A DNA stretch of 64,000 nt, taken from assembly GCA_000969725.1 (NCBI GenBank), contig JXSR01S009946.1, one strand, 5' to 3'. The notes beneath the pieces were generated by a model. The model was not told where the DNA came from. It worked only from the letters and a program-made list of their open reading frames with translations, and searched no databases. Below, one piece after another: positions 48,325 to 59,434 of this stretch. Numbering within the stretch: position 1 is the first letter of the stretch; each line of letters starts with the position of its first letter. A program made the position numbers and the translations under genes. Source of the DNA: Ophiothrix spiculata. Lineage: Eukaryota; Echinodermata; Ophiuroidea; Amphilepidida; Ophiotrichidae.

Positions 48325-48563
48325 TATTTACAATTAGCGACCATTTTGACTCATCATGTATACTCTGCAGCGCCCCAAGAAGTAGCATTCGCACAGGGGA
48401 CCAACGGCTTTACGTAACTTCCGAACCACGGAGCAATTAGAGTAAAGTTTCTTGCCCAAGGAAACAAGGAGACATGGTCCGACCGGCAGTGCCGCCACCG
48501 GAGCTCGAACCCACAACCTCTGTATTACGAGTCCCGTGCTCTAACCGCTCGGCCATGGTCCCC
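48325..48563 (-). mobile_element. tRNA-derived SINE
   Basis: The minus strand reads a tRNA head: A-box-like TGGCCGAGCGG (plus 48546-48556) and B box GGTTCGAGCTCC (plus 48500-48511), with CTCGTAA in the anticodon-loop position, again pointing to a tRNA-Thr(CGT)-like source. The tRNA-unrelated body includes CCTTGGGCAAGAAACTTTAC, a wording known from widespread marine-invertebrate SINEs (perhaps of the MetaSINE group; from memory, not checked). The 3' end fades into AT-rich DNA near 48325. The head differs too much from the tRNA block in the GATC MITE to be a direct copy. Confidence 0.75.
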
Positions 48564-49150
48564 TCTTTTGGCTGTCATATCATTGTGTGGTGCGAACTCC
48601 GATCTTATGAATTTAAGTTTTTCATTTAAGAGTGAATACATCAACTAGAAACAACTCACCCGGGGTAACTCATATCTTAGCTCATGTCTTTGTCATTCAT
48701 CATTACAAAAGTATAATTTACCATCGTTATTAGTGTATTAGTCAGCAATGAACCCCCCCCCCCCCCCCTTCCACATGTTCCACGACTAAAGATTGCCCGA
48801 AAAGATGGGAAGACAAAGGAAAATCGGGAAGGAACAAGATAAACAAGAGAATTGCAGCATAGGGGGAGAGGGGGAAATGTAAAGAGAAAAAAAGGGTGAA
48901 AAAATTCAGAAATGAACCGTGTAAAAAAGGTTAAGTATTTTTTTTCTCCCTCATAATAAAAAGGATTGTAGTGGAAATTGCATAAATAAAAACAGAATTT
49001 AACTGAGATCCGCTGAAAAAAGAATTTCATGTGACAAACTAATCCCATGGACTTCACTTTTGTTATTAATTGATGCCATAATTTTTGCCTACAAAATATC
49101 ACCTATGTGGAGTCGAAGTTCAAGTTCTATTTATTTATAAAAAAAAGTTA

Positions 49151-49185
49151 GGAAAAGGTATACTTTAGGTCCCATCAAAAACTAT

Positions 49186-49223
<38 letters not shown>

Positions 49224-49376
49224 AACTAACCCTAACCCTAATCCTACACCCTAACCCTAACCCTAACCCTAACCCTAAATTAACCCTAACCCTAACCCTA
49301 AATTAACCCTAACCCTAACACTAACCCTAAACCCTAACCCTAAAATTATGGATGGGACCTAAAGTACACTTGGTCC
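49151..49376. mobile_element. MITE filled with telomeric (TTAGGG)n repeats
   Basis: A perfect 16-bp inverted repeat TACTTTAGGTCCCATC (49161-49176) / its reverse (49351-49366) brackets about 160 bp of CCCTAA units (49184-49345) with a few variant units (CCCTAAATTAA, CCTACA). Outside the repeat, with the end set at GGA, imperfect matching continues for 10 bp, and an 8-bp duplication AAAAGTTA stands on both sides (49143-49150 and 49377-49384). 226 bp in all. An 8-bp target fits hAT, P or Merlin groups. This explains the interstitial telomeric sequence as cargo of a transposon and not as a fused chromosome end. Confidence 0.75.
49184..49345 (-). repeat. Interstitial telomeric array, (TTAGGG)n
   Basis: CCCTAA units on the plus strand, about 25 copies, mostly exact with variant spacers. 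See the enclosing element. Confidence 0.98.
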
Positions 49377-49384
49377 AAAAGTTA

Positions 49385-51474
49385 AAAACAAATCTATCTC
49401 CAAAAGACTTGTTTAATCTCTTTGGGCAAATATTCCCATCAGCAGAGACACACATTCTGACGGGTGACTTCAGTATTGTGATATCTAATCATTAAAGGAG
49501 TCATCAGACAAAGTTTACCCGACTTTCTAATATCATTTGCATAATAATGAAACAAATAAAAAGCTTAAAATGCATTAAGTGCTTTCCAGTAAACCTTAAA
49601 CATAAAATTAAAATAATGCTGTACAATCATTAATTTTGAACGAAATGCAAAAAAAAATACAAACTTGTCTTTAAATCTCACAGTAAAGATAATGGTTTAT
49701 GGATCAGATTCAAAAAGCCCTCATCAGTTTAAATCTAGTCACACTTTTACCTTATATACACTATACCTCCCTGTACATCCCCTCTGGGTACTATAGCTTA
49801 TGTGATTTCAATGGGTGGAGCCTGGACGACTCAACTGAGGGTTTCACGATTTGCATGTTAGATTTAGTTCATGGCGTTATTGACTGACTTTTTTCCTGTT
49901 CGTATATTTTTTTATTAATTCGTTTAACGTTTTGTATACTTTTCCTGTAAATAATAATGTACTGTCTTTCCAGTTACTGCATGTCATGCAAAAAACGACA
50001 AGTTTGAGAAAGTAAATTAATTAGATGAATTCTATGGAATAGAGTAGTGACAGAGTTCGCAGTTAGTAATATTCATGTACTCAAGGTAATCCATTACGTT
50101 TGAGAATTTACGTTTACTCGTCAACATTAATCCAACAAAATTGCGTAGATTATTTATAATTCAGGACAATATCTTGGGATGTACGCTTTATCTAAAAAGT
50201 CTCTTTAATCATATAACCGTGTTTCATAGTAATAAAGTTCTGTTCGACAGTACACCGACTTAGCTGGCAAAAGTCGATGTTTTGCACGCGTTCATAGTGA
50301 AATCCTTGGGGTTTTTCAAATGCATCCTTTCATTAGCATCATTTTACAAGGTCGAACAGAAAGGTTGGAAATTGCACCCGTCTTCCCTGAAGACAATATA
50401 TCATAATTTTACCATCAATATTTTATCTCATTTCCTTTGAATATCGAACTTGAAATACGGTTTAAATCGAACACAACCGACTTGATACGCATATATATTA
50501 GTAATGATTTTCTTCTCCTTGTTAATCCATAGTGGGTTTCACATATTGAAACTGGTGTAAGAAAGATGTATTACATCTGCTGTTATCTGATGCAGGCGTT
50601 GGGAATTGCGATGTCGCATTGTCGATTAATTTTATGGGATAAGCTTTTACGCCGATCTTGTTATTAATTTCTTTCCAGTAACATATCAGAGAGCGACATT
50701 CTACTGGGGATCTCTTCATTTGTGTGATTGTTACATCGTGCAGTAAATGCAACAATCTCATGACCAGATGTTATATATCAGTAACTCACAAGTTAAAACG
50801 TTTTCAGACACTAGACATTATAGTTTCCTCAAAAGCTTAAAATTGTACATATTTTTACATCCTTATGACTCTTTTTATTCATCAAACAAGAGGTTGCTAG
50901 TCAGAACACACATTAAGTAATTGGAAACCAAAAGAAACACTTTTCCTCAGTTCTATTAACACTGATTACACGGTCATGGTAAAACTCATCTATTATCACC
51001 GAGTCTCATGAAGCTTGAAACACTTTATTCTTAAAATTGCCGTTTACCTAATATCTGTAGCTATTACTCACAATGCGCACGATCCTATATGAGGAGCCTA
51101 CCACTACTATATACATGTACATTCAATTCATGTATCATGCTTAACCAGGAGAAAAAACATACACCAGAGTGCATGTAAAAATTATCACATTTTAAAATCT
51201 TAAAAATTTTCTAGTTCTGCCTTTAAGTGCAATCGGTGATAAACTGTTGGCAACTATGTTCACTGTTAGTCTTGTTGTTACGTTTGGCAGCAGTGACACG
51301 TTGGTACGCGTATGTGCACCAATACGTTCTACTAAAACTCCCTTAATATTAAATATGACATTGAACATGACAGGACCAAATTACGCAAGTTATTTTATAT
51401 TTTACATTTAAAGTAATCTTCTGATATAACTAATTAACAGTATAGGCAATGGTACACTTTAAACTTTCATTGGT
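49385..51474. other. Unannotated DNA
   Basis: No gene called. The minus-strand frame 50522-50761 (79 codons) has a more protein-like composition than most (CRSLICYW, FPTPASDNSRCNTSF), but no clear acceptor; a second frame over the same bases is also open for 26 codons. A patch at 49900-49985 shares CTTTCCAGTTACTGCAT-like words with 27455-27535. Confidence 0.35.
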
Positions 51475-52222
51475 GTCATCGACCGCTAGATCAGTTGATA
51501 GGCAAAGAACGTGTTCCACTGTGAACAAGTGAACAAGTTTACCCCTCTCCCCAGTGTCACGATTGGATTTGGCCGTAACACCCCCCTTTTGCCATATATT
51601 ACCAACAGTCTCCTAGGAATAAACTAAGTGCAACCTTTGGGAGTAATTTCTTATGGAGTCTCTATGAACTTCTTCAGGTTGATCGGAGAAATGGCTCTAT
51701 ACCGTAACATTTACATAGCATGTGACATAATGCTTGGTGAGACTAGGCAAAGATACTTTGTGCGTAGCGATGGCTTACCCCTCCCCAGTGGCACGATTAG
51801 ATTTGGCCGTAACAACCCCTTCACCATATATCACCCATTCACCCTTAGGAATAGACTAAGTGTAACCTTTAGAAAGTAATATCTATGGAGTCTTTATTAA
51901 GCTTTTTCAGGTTGATTGGAGAAATGGCTCTATACCGTAACATTTACGTAGCATGTGACATAAGTTACAATAATGATTGACCTACAGGGATTTATACCAC
52001 CACATATATTTCAACAAGATAAATCTATACGTGATACGAGATGTGATAATTGTATTATGATCATGATAAAACTATAAATAAAACTCATTGCGCATTAAAC
52101 ACAATTTTAATCCACAAATAACACAAGATCTTGTATCTGATTCCAATTTATCACAGACGCCATTTTGGGTTGGACGTGATTCGATTAGTAGTAAAAATAT
52201 ATTATAAGTGTGTCAAAAAAAT
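51475..52222 (+). repeat. Dimer of the ~250-bp 'GGCCGTAACA' repeat, block 1
   Basis: Two head-to-tail monomers (about 51475-51720 and 51725-51970), each with CAGTG.CACGATT.GATTTGG, CCGTAACA.CCCC, a GG.GTAAT word, TTCAGGTTGAT.GGAGAAAT and GGCTCTATACCGTAACATTT, then GCATGTGACATAA. A further 250 bp of shared sequence follows to about 52222. The same layout recurs at 62630-63960. More distant monomers are at 29304 and 47462. No ORF, no TIR; class unknown. Confidence 0.75.
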
Positions 52223-52228
52223 GCATAC

Positions 52229-52443
52229 CTGAATATCATATAGACCATCTGGAAATTGTAACTTTTTCATAAAGGTACAGGTAAATGTAGAGAAGACTGT
52301 CTGTGTTACACAGATCGGAGTGCCCATCTTTCTTTCGAAGCGATTGGGCCAGACTCCGCAATTTGTTTTATTTGTGGTGATTGGATCGCATACCTTCCAA
52401 GCATTGAAGAATGCCGGTGTAATAAAACGTAGCGTCCTAGTGA
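52229..52443 (-). CDS. Possible internal exon of a cysteine-containing extracellular protein
   Basis: Minus-strand open segment of 215 bases between an acceptor-like ACTTTCAG and a donor ATTCAG|GTATGC. Reading in the one open frame gives TRTLRFITPAFFNAWKVCDP, then TTNKTNCGVWPNRFERKMGT, then PICVTQTVFSTFTCTFMK and ending FPDGLYDIQ. Four cysteines, one N-glycosylation sequon (NKT) and alternating hydrophobic residues suggest a secreted or extracellular beta-rich domain. I do not recognise the family. The repeat block 51475-52222 ends within 7 bases of the donor. No partner exon found in the window, so it could be a pseudogene fragment or chance. Confidence 0.4.
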
Positions 52444-53009
52444 CTGAAAGTCCCACCTGCTATTCAATCCTGTATGACATACGTACCTCTACATGTTAAA
52501 TCAATATATCATTTATCTCTTGGAGACTCTCAGTCTTATTACACCGGTACCCCTCAAATTTGACACCTGGGTCGAGAAAAGCACATTTAGGGTATCTTTG
52601 TCAAGGAAACTACACACGCCGCTCACCATATTCGAACTCATGCTAAGCCATGCGTGTCCTTTGACACCATATTGTACTCTAATTCGTCATATTTGAAAGA
52701 TTATTTTGGAACGATAAATGCGCGGCAAAACACCGGTGTTGAATATCCGTCACTAAGATTGCGTCACTTAACTTGTAACGTTTTTCTCGGTGTCAGATAT
52801 ACACCGTAACTCTACCGCAAATGTTGAAGAAAATAAAAATGTATTATATATTTGACTTACTTAATATCGTTATCATATAATACCAAGTAATCTAAAGAGA
52901 GGAATTACGTAAATTAAGTGCGATGAATTGTTCCCGAGGCAACACAGGTAAAATTGAACTCATCGAACAGGCTAACATCGGCAATACTTCTTAATTTATT
53001 TGTACCATT

Positions 53010-53097
53010 GTCTTTATTACATTGGTAATTTCCAAAGCGATTATAGGTGCCAACCTGATAATAGAAGCCATTTATTAACCTAGCTAGTCTATTACAA
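53010..53097 (-). repeat. Inverted fragment of the 1.6-kb tandem unit
   Basis: The reverse complement reads GGTTAATAAATGGCTTCTAT, AGGTTGGCACCTATAATCG and TTTGGAAATTACCA, matching the first conserved block of the units at 32.6-39 kb. Confidence 0.7.
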
Positions 53098-54754
53098 CAT
53101 CTTTATCATCATTGTGTCTCATTTATATGACGTCTTCAGGCATTTTCAATAAATGAGATTTTTCAAACGACATTAAACTTCTTCTCATATTCATACCGTT
53201 GGTGCTTTAGCTCAGTATGGAGAGGTACAGTGCTTAAAATATCTGTTATTTTCTCTACATAATAAATATCACTAAGGTAAAATTATTTCAATTGTATCAA
53301 TAACATCTGCTTTAGATCATGATCAAATTATTATTGTTTTCCTATACAAGTAGTAAATAACTCTTAAAAATGCAGTAAATGTATTTTAAAGACTTTTATC
53401 GAAAGAATAACTTCGTTGTTTTACAGATTTTTTCTGGCATTAAAACTTTCAGATGTTCCATTTTCCAGTGCATTAATTTTCTGAATTCCGAAATGAATTT
53501 CCTCCTATTGCTATAAAGTCACAGTGCATTAATTTTCTGAATTCCGAAATGAATTTCCTCCTATTGCTATAAAGTCACATAACCACCGGTCGCCAACCGG
53601 TGTCTGGTAATCGGAGGTCTTTCCAGATGAATGATCTCGTACACGTGTGAAATAGATTGATCCTTAAACACCATCAGGTCTAAATCCTTTTATTGCAAGG
53701 AATGGTTGCCCGTGCAAATGCGGCCTTGTGGTTCGAAACCCTCGAAAAGTACTCTCCTATTTCAGAAGAAGAGTTCAAAGTTTGTGCGTGTTATTGGGGC
53801 ACCCTGGATATGCTGGATGTCGTACTTGTTGGCCGCAAAAAGTTTTATTACTTTATATCGTATCCTTACAATGTCTTTGCGAACCGTAGTGTTATACACT
53901 GCAATACATTTAATTGCTAGTTGATGTCATTATGCTCGCACTTACTCAGTTATGGAGGATAGATTTCTAAATAACGCAAAATTTAATTTATGTTATGGGT
54001 GGTACTTGAGGCTAATTTAAGTAAAGTTCCGATGATCACTGTAATAAGGTGTAATTTACGTTCCTATCCCGGATCCCTATATAGATAAAGTATTCTCTAT
54101 GGGTAGCCCTTGATACTCGAGGTGTCAGCTTCGCTCCATCAAATATACAGCAGATTAATGATATAATGTACGTTAGAGTAGGACGGAGCAGAAAGTATAG
54201 GTAACCAACCACATCAAGCTACTTCCGTAGCCTGCAGGCATCAATGTTTCAGTACTCAAGTAACCTCAAATTGACAGAGTATGTCGCAAAATATTCAAGA
54301 TAATTTTACGTTGTGCTGGATTCTAGACATAGTAGCACGAGTTTGATTCAAAGAGTAAGACCACTCTCGTAAGACTGTATATAGTAGCCGTGAAACGCCT
54401 TATATGAGCCAATGGACGAAATTGGAACCACGAACACCGTCACATACAAGAAGTACTGATCTAATACTCAATTCATCCGTTACAAATCAAACACTTCACT
54501 AGAATTACTGACGACAACGCCACGACTGTTAATGAGATATACTCGCGGAATGTCGTAAAAACGCGTAGATAACAATAGGGATGACCATAATATATACGCG
54601 TAATGAGGGGAGTACATTACGCCGTGGTACAAATTAGAGCAGATTTTCTACAATAATCACCTCATTATTGCAGGAAAGAATCGCATCTGGGTTGGGGTAC
54701 TTTTCAGCCAGCGAATTTCATCTCAAGAATCCGCTAGTGTATACAGTAGTGGAC
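53098..54754. other. No gene recognised
   Basis: Holds the 56-bp duplication described separately. A plus-strand 75-codon frame at 53693-53920 is unsupported. The last part shares short phrases with 29835-29960. Confidence 0.35.
53467..53578. repeat. Perfect 56-bp tandem duplication
   Basis: 53467-53522 and 53523-53578 are identical. Being perfect in otherwise decayed DNA, it is recent, or an assembly artefact. Confidence 0.97.
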
Positions 54755-54788
54755 TTAGTGGCGTAACCAGAGCCCCCCCCCCCCCCCC
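54755..54788. mobile_element. hAT-like end next to a C17 run
   Basis: TAGTGGCGTAACCAGAG followed by a poly-C run resembles the end of hAT-type elements. No opposite end found. Confidence 0.35.
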
Positions 54789-55660
54789 AAACCCAGAAAA
54801 ATGATCAAAAACGTTCTAAAGCATTCACCAGTTTCTGCCGATTTTATATATTCAACTTTTATAGCACCCAATAGTCCTGGGACATATGTACATATACTTC
54901 TTATATTGGAGATTCGAAAGATATTTTGTTAAATTTCAAATTTAAATAAATTCGTTTCTCTGATAAGATCCGGTGTAGCAGGATTGTAAGTCCCACGTTC
55001 TAATTGTCCGGTTTGTACAATAAAGTATATTCTAACAACTCTCACGCAACATTTGTTTCACGCTTTATTCCATTATGGTCTATGGAAGGTGGACTACCAT
55101 TTTAGGGGGACTACGATTACTTTAAAACCGAATCAAAAATTTGGTTGTAATTTATTGATATTTTATTTCTGTACAATATCTATATCAAACGAATATAAGC
55201 CAAGAAATAAATGTTCGGCATGCCAACTATATCGCTAAGTTTATGTTTCGTCACTATAATAAAATAAGTAATTCTTTATCCCCATGGGTCTAGCTTAAAA
55301 AACTTAAATGCTGATAGGATATAAATAATGTAATTCATCTATACCGTGTCAGTTATTACGGCATGCTATTTGAATTTATGCGACTACTGCATGGAGCCTG
55401 GACGGCGCGTGATAGCTAGAGTCAGCTCCTATTTTAGTTTTGTGTTTTTCTGATTATAATCTTATCAAATTAGCCTGTTACCAATCAGGAGGGAATTCTA
55501 ATGACAATCATTTGACTTCATTATTTATTGAATCATCATAAAAAAGAATATTTAAAAAAAAAAAATCAATTTTTCGTATGTCACATGACCAGATTTTGTC
55601 TTCAATTCTCTCAAAAACAACAACACTACCAGTCCTGTTCAAGCACCAGCACGAAAACCA

Positions 55661-56310
55661 CACTCTTAGAAAGCCAGGTTCAAATATGAGACAAAAAGGA
55701 TCAATTTTGATCCTTTTTAGGTATCAAATATGAGCTTACCCTTTAAGGATCAAAGTGATCCAAAAATAAGGATCACAATTCTTGATCCGAAAATAGGATC
55801 AAATGTTTCTTATAAAAGAGATCTGCCTAAAAATATCTCACTGAAGTGACCCTAGCAGGGTTTGAACCCACACCGCACGTACACCATGTAATTACGAGAC
55901 AATCGCTCTAACCACTCGGCCACAGGACAGGCAGCTGTCAAGTGTGGTCAAATCATCGTATTTATACCATTGTCTACATTCCCGGCTATGTAGTGGATAT
56001 GGGTGTACTCAAATATGAAACAAAAGATCACGTTAGATCCAAAAGCGGTATCAAATATGAGCTCATCCTTTCCGTATCAAAGTAAACCAGAAATACGGAT
56101 CAAAACTTTGATATTGTAATCAAAAAGGATCAAAATAAAATGATCCTAAAAACGGATCAAAAATGATCCTGGTGAATTTGATCCATTTGTATATATTGAT
56201 CCGAAAAAGGATCAAAACGATCCACGTTGGATCAAAAGTGACCCTTAAAGGATCAAAATAAAATGATCCGGAAAACTACTCGTATATTTGATGCCGGCCT
56301 TCTAAGAGTG
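55661..56310 (-). mobile_element. GATC-rich MITE carrying a tRNA-Thr-like unit, copy 2
   Basis: 650 bp, inverted relative to 2832-3493, with the same CACTCTTAGAA ends and CA on each side (55659-55660, 56311-56312). It lies within a low-complexity ACCAGCAC-type stretch that continues on both sides. The tRNA-like block is at 55847-55935 (minus), with B box GGTTTGAACCC as seen on the plus strand; it lacks about 10 bases present in copy 1. Confidence 0.8.
55847..55935 (-). ncRNA. tRNA-Thr(CGT)-like sequence inside the MITE, copy 2
   Basis: On the minus strand TGGCCGAGTGGTTAGAGCG is the A-box region (closer to a tRNA than copy 1), CTCGTAA the anticodon-loop region, and GGGTTCAAACCC the B box. No full cloverleaf with a paired acceptor stem. 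Confidence 0.65.
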
Positions 56311-56312
56311 CA

Positions 56313-57432
56313 TAATCACCAGCCCTAACACCAGCATAATCATCAACAGCACCACTTACAGCTACTAACACTACCACTACCACTGCACTACTATTAACAA
56401 CACCACCAGAACCAGCACACGCAACGGGGGACTTTAGAGAGGGTATCAATTTCGATTTTATCATTTAACCTGTCATAGCATTTTCTAAAGCTTTTAAATG
56501 ACACCTATATTTGTTGAAATTGATCAAGGCGACCATATTTTTACCATAGAAAATCTGCATGGAATTCTTATTATTTCCTTTATTTTTGCTGCCAATTTTC
56601 CTGTAAGTATTCTAATTCAAAATCATTATAAATGTAGATTCAGAAACAATTAATGAGTGTCAGGGAGTTCCAAAAATGATCAATCTTATAAAAAGGTTGG
56701 TTTTTAGAGGGCGGAATGATAATGGTAAAAGAAAAAAATTCTTGTATTAACACCCGAACTTGGTAAAGGAGAGTGTTGCTATGTTACACGCCAAAACATG
56801 TTTATATTCTCGTTTTATTTATTTACATTCTAATCAAGAGGTAAATGATAACACAGAAAATAAATAGATATCTATTTGATCCTCAATTTGCTGCTATTAA
56901 TTTAATGACTTTGATGACACTTTAGTGGAATAAAAGCATGTTCATACATGTCAACTGAATATATGAACCACATGCAGATTATTGTTTATGTGTATTCTAA
57001 TTTTTTTTTTCTGATTTGAAACTTTCAGATAAATCCATTACCAGGAGAGAGGATAATGTAACCGATTTGATATAACTATGTTATAAAGGCAATTTCTATT
57101 ATGATGAAGTTTAGTTTCATGAATTAATTATTAATAAGTCAATTTTGAGGCGGATTTGCTTTGCACTAATATATTTGGTTACCATCTCCCTGGGTGTGAA
57201 GAATTTAAAAAAACATATTCTGGCTTGAAACACACGCATTTCAGAATTCATAAGTTTTAAAGGATTACTTTGTGTAAGTTCTAAATTTGAATATTTCATA
57301 CAAACAAAATATTTTATATATAAACCATTGCAAAGAAATAGCAGCTTCATATTGCATAAATCATTATTTTCGTCTTTCAAGTAATCCTTCTCTTCGTTCA
57401 AATGCTTAAAAGTCGCCGGTTGGGTTTTCAAG
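56313..57432. other. Low-complexity ACC/CAC stretch, then unannotated DNA
   Basis: 56313-56430 is ACC-rich low-complexity sequence. The remainder has no supported gene; the 109-codon minus frame at 57117-57446 looks like chance. Confidence 0.4.
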
Positions 57433-57521
57433 GTTGTCAGATTCACCGTCGAGTGAGTTTGTTGTCAGGTTCGCGGTTCCATCGAGTGAGTTTGTTGTCA
57501 GGTTCACCGTCGAGTGAGTTT
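57433..57521. repeat. Three-unit tandem repeat (28-33 bp)
   Basis: GTTGTCAG.TTC......TCGAGTGAGTTT occurs at 57433-57460, 57461-57493 and 57494-57521; the middle unit has a 5-bp insertion. Confidence 0.92.
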
Positions 57522-58673
57522 TTGATATCGACTAGAATGAATATAGTACGCAAGACTCATTTGGTCTTGTTCTTAGTGCTCTTTCGGAGTGAACCATCAC
57601 ATCAAATCAGTTCATAACATTAGATTATATCCAATATATTTTGAGACTATTTAGACCAATACTGATTTCAAAATAGTATGAGTATGGTCGTGTTATGGCC
57701 AGATCTGGACGATGTTTCAGTAACGGCTAAGTTTGAATCGTGAACACATTAGTTAAACATGCAACTGCGTCAATTGTATGGCACATCTGCATTTGCTGAC
57801 CAAGACGGTGTTCGGATCTGAATGAATTCATTACTTAGTGTTAAAATCAAACCCAGTAGCAGACTCATAACTCATTGGGAGAAGACCATGTTAAGAAGAA
57901 AATATTCTGTTAAAGTACTATTCTATTTATTATCAATTCAACTTTAAGCAGGGAAAGCACAAATCTCCGAGCTTTAGGACATCAGCCATAATAGTCGAGG
58001 CTTAACACAAACGAGCGGTGGTCCTTTGAATTCTATTGCATAGAAATGCATGTGTTCCGCCTTTGAATTTGCCTTTCGGGGTTTGTAAAATTGCAAACGA
58101 TGGATAATCCAAAGCTGACCCTTACGACTTTCCATTGTAATCGAATTAGGTAATAAGCATTCAGTTTGTTGTTTAACACAAAAGCACATTTGACGGATGT
58201 GAAAGTTTTCGGAAATAACCACTTAATTGTGTATCATATTTTTCTCTAACATGTCCAACGTGTAAGTGCTTCTAAAAATTGAAACAGTTTAATAATAGAA
58301 GATAAAATCGCATTATGTGATTAATTTAATCTGTATTATTTCAGTTACAATTCAGATTGGTTACAAGTCATAACAATTTTTAAAACAATTTTTGTCCTTT
58401 TATATGACAATAACATTGCAAAATGGCATGGCAGTTGAACCTATATGGGTCATGTCGTTATATATCCCATCATGCCTATAAAACTTCACTGCTTCCGCCT
58501 GTGGCAATCTCAACCCATGCCCATCATTTGAACGTGTTCAATGTTCAGTTGTGTGAACACCCGTCACAAACAGAGAATGATGCTTAATGGAAGGGTTAAC
58601 AATCCAGCAGTTTAGGTTTGCATTATGAAAGCAATTAATAATTGACAAAATGTTTAATTGAATCATCTTAACC
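57522..58673. other. No recognisable feature
   Basis: No gene called. The 82-codon minus frame at 57974-58222 has no domain or splice support. Confidence 0.35.
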
Positions 58674-59434
58674 CAGATAGCAAAGCATGGTTGGGCCAAC
58701 ATTGGCAATGGTCGGCACGATGTTGGGTCAACGTTGGATAAACATCATGTAATTTGGTTGGCAGATGGGTGGTAAACCGACATTAGACCGACGTTCATGA
58801 CGTAATAGAATGTGGGTGGAGCTAATAGACCGATCTTATTTGGCCAGATAAATTTCTAGTTTGGGTTTATTTCATCCAAATTAAGCTATTTTACGCTAGT
58901 TTCTACCTCAATTTATATTTTCTACAAATACATGAACTTGAGTTCAAGGTTTTGAAGTGAAATATGCAAACAAAATGAACCAAGACACCACAGAAATTAT
59001 GTACATTTCAGTAGTGACCTCATGTAGCATTTGAACATATGGTATACTTGTGTTCTTGCAATGCCTGTGCTATTTTAAACAAGGCAGCAAAGCAAGACAT
59101 ACTTGGCGTGTCCTCCCATCATTGTGGAGGGTACCACTTCTTTACTGAGTGGGAGAAATCCACTTGGTAAAAATCACAGGCCCAATATCATTTGCCAATG
59201 TTGGCCCAACATAATCGGCTAACATTGGCCCAACTAAACTTTGCTATCTGTATGATTTTGTAACACATTGGCTTTTCATTGGCCCAACGTTCAGCCAACC
59301 GTCAGAATGCCAATATAAGAATGACGATGGCCCGATGGACAAAAGGACATGGGCCCTACATCATTTTGTGTACTTTGGCCCAACGTAACTGTCGACATTG
59401 GCCCAAAGTTGGTCCAACAAAGCTTTGTTATCTG
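58674..59434. mobile_element. TTGGCCCAAC-repeat MITE (CAGATAGCAAAG ends)
   Basis: The left end CAGATAGCAAAGCATGGTTG and right ends at 59250 and 59434 (reversed CAGATAGCAAAG and CAGATAACAAAG) are inverted repeats. Inside, TTGGCCCAACATT and its reverse occur many times near both ends. Two right ends suggest that the right arm was duplicated or that a second, truncated copy lies at 59251-59434. Confidence 0.7.

Noticed and set aside
48677-49102. 141-codon minus-strand frame
   Set aside because: Includes a translated poly-C run (glycines) and aromatic-rich low-complexity sequence; no support.
49184-49345. True chromosome end or fusion point
   Set aside because: The array is short, has ordinary sequence on both sides and is bracketed by inverted repeats and a target duplication.
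50522-50761. 79-codon minus-strand frame with protein-like composition
   Set aside because: No good acceptor upstream, and a second frame over the same bases is also open. Kept only as a remark in the intergenic entry.
53693-53924. Two overlapping plus-strand frames with even composition
   Set aside because: Neither has splice signals or a recognisable domain, and two frames are open at once.
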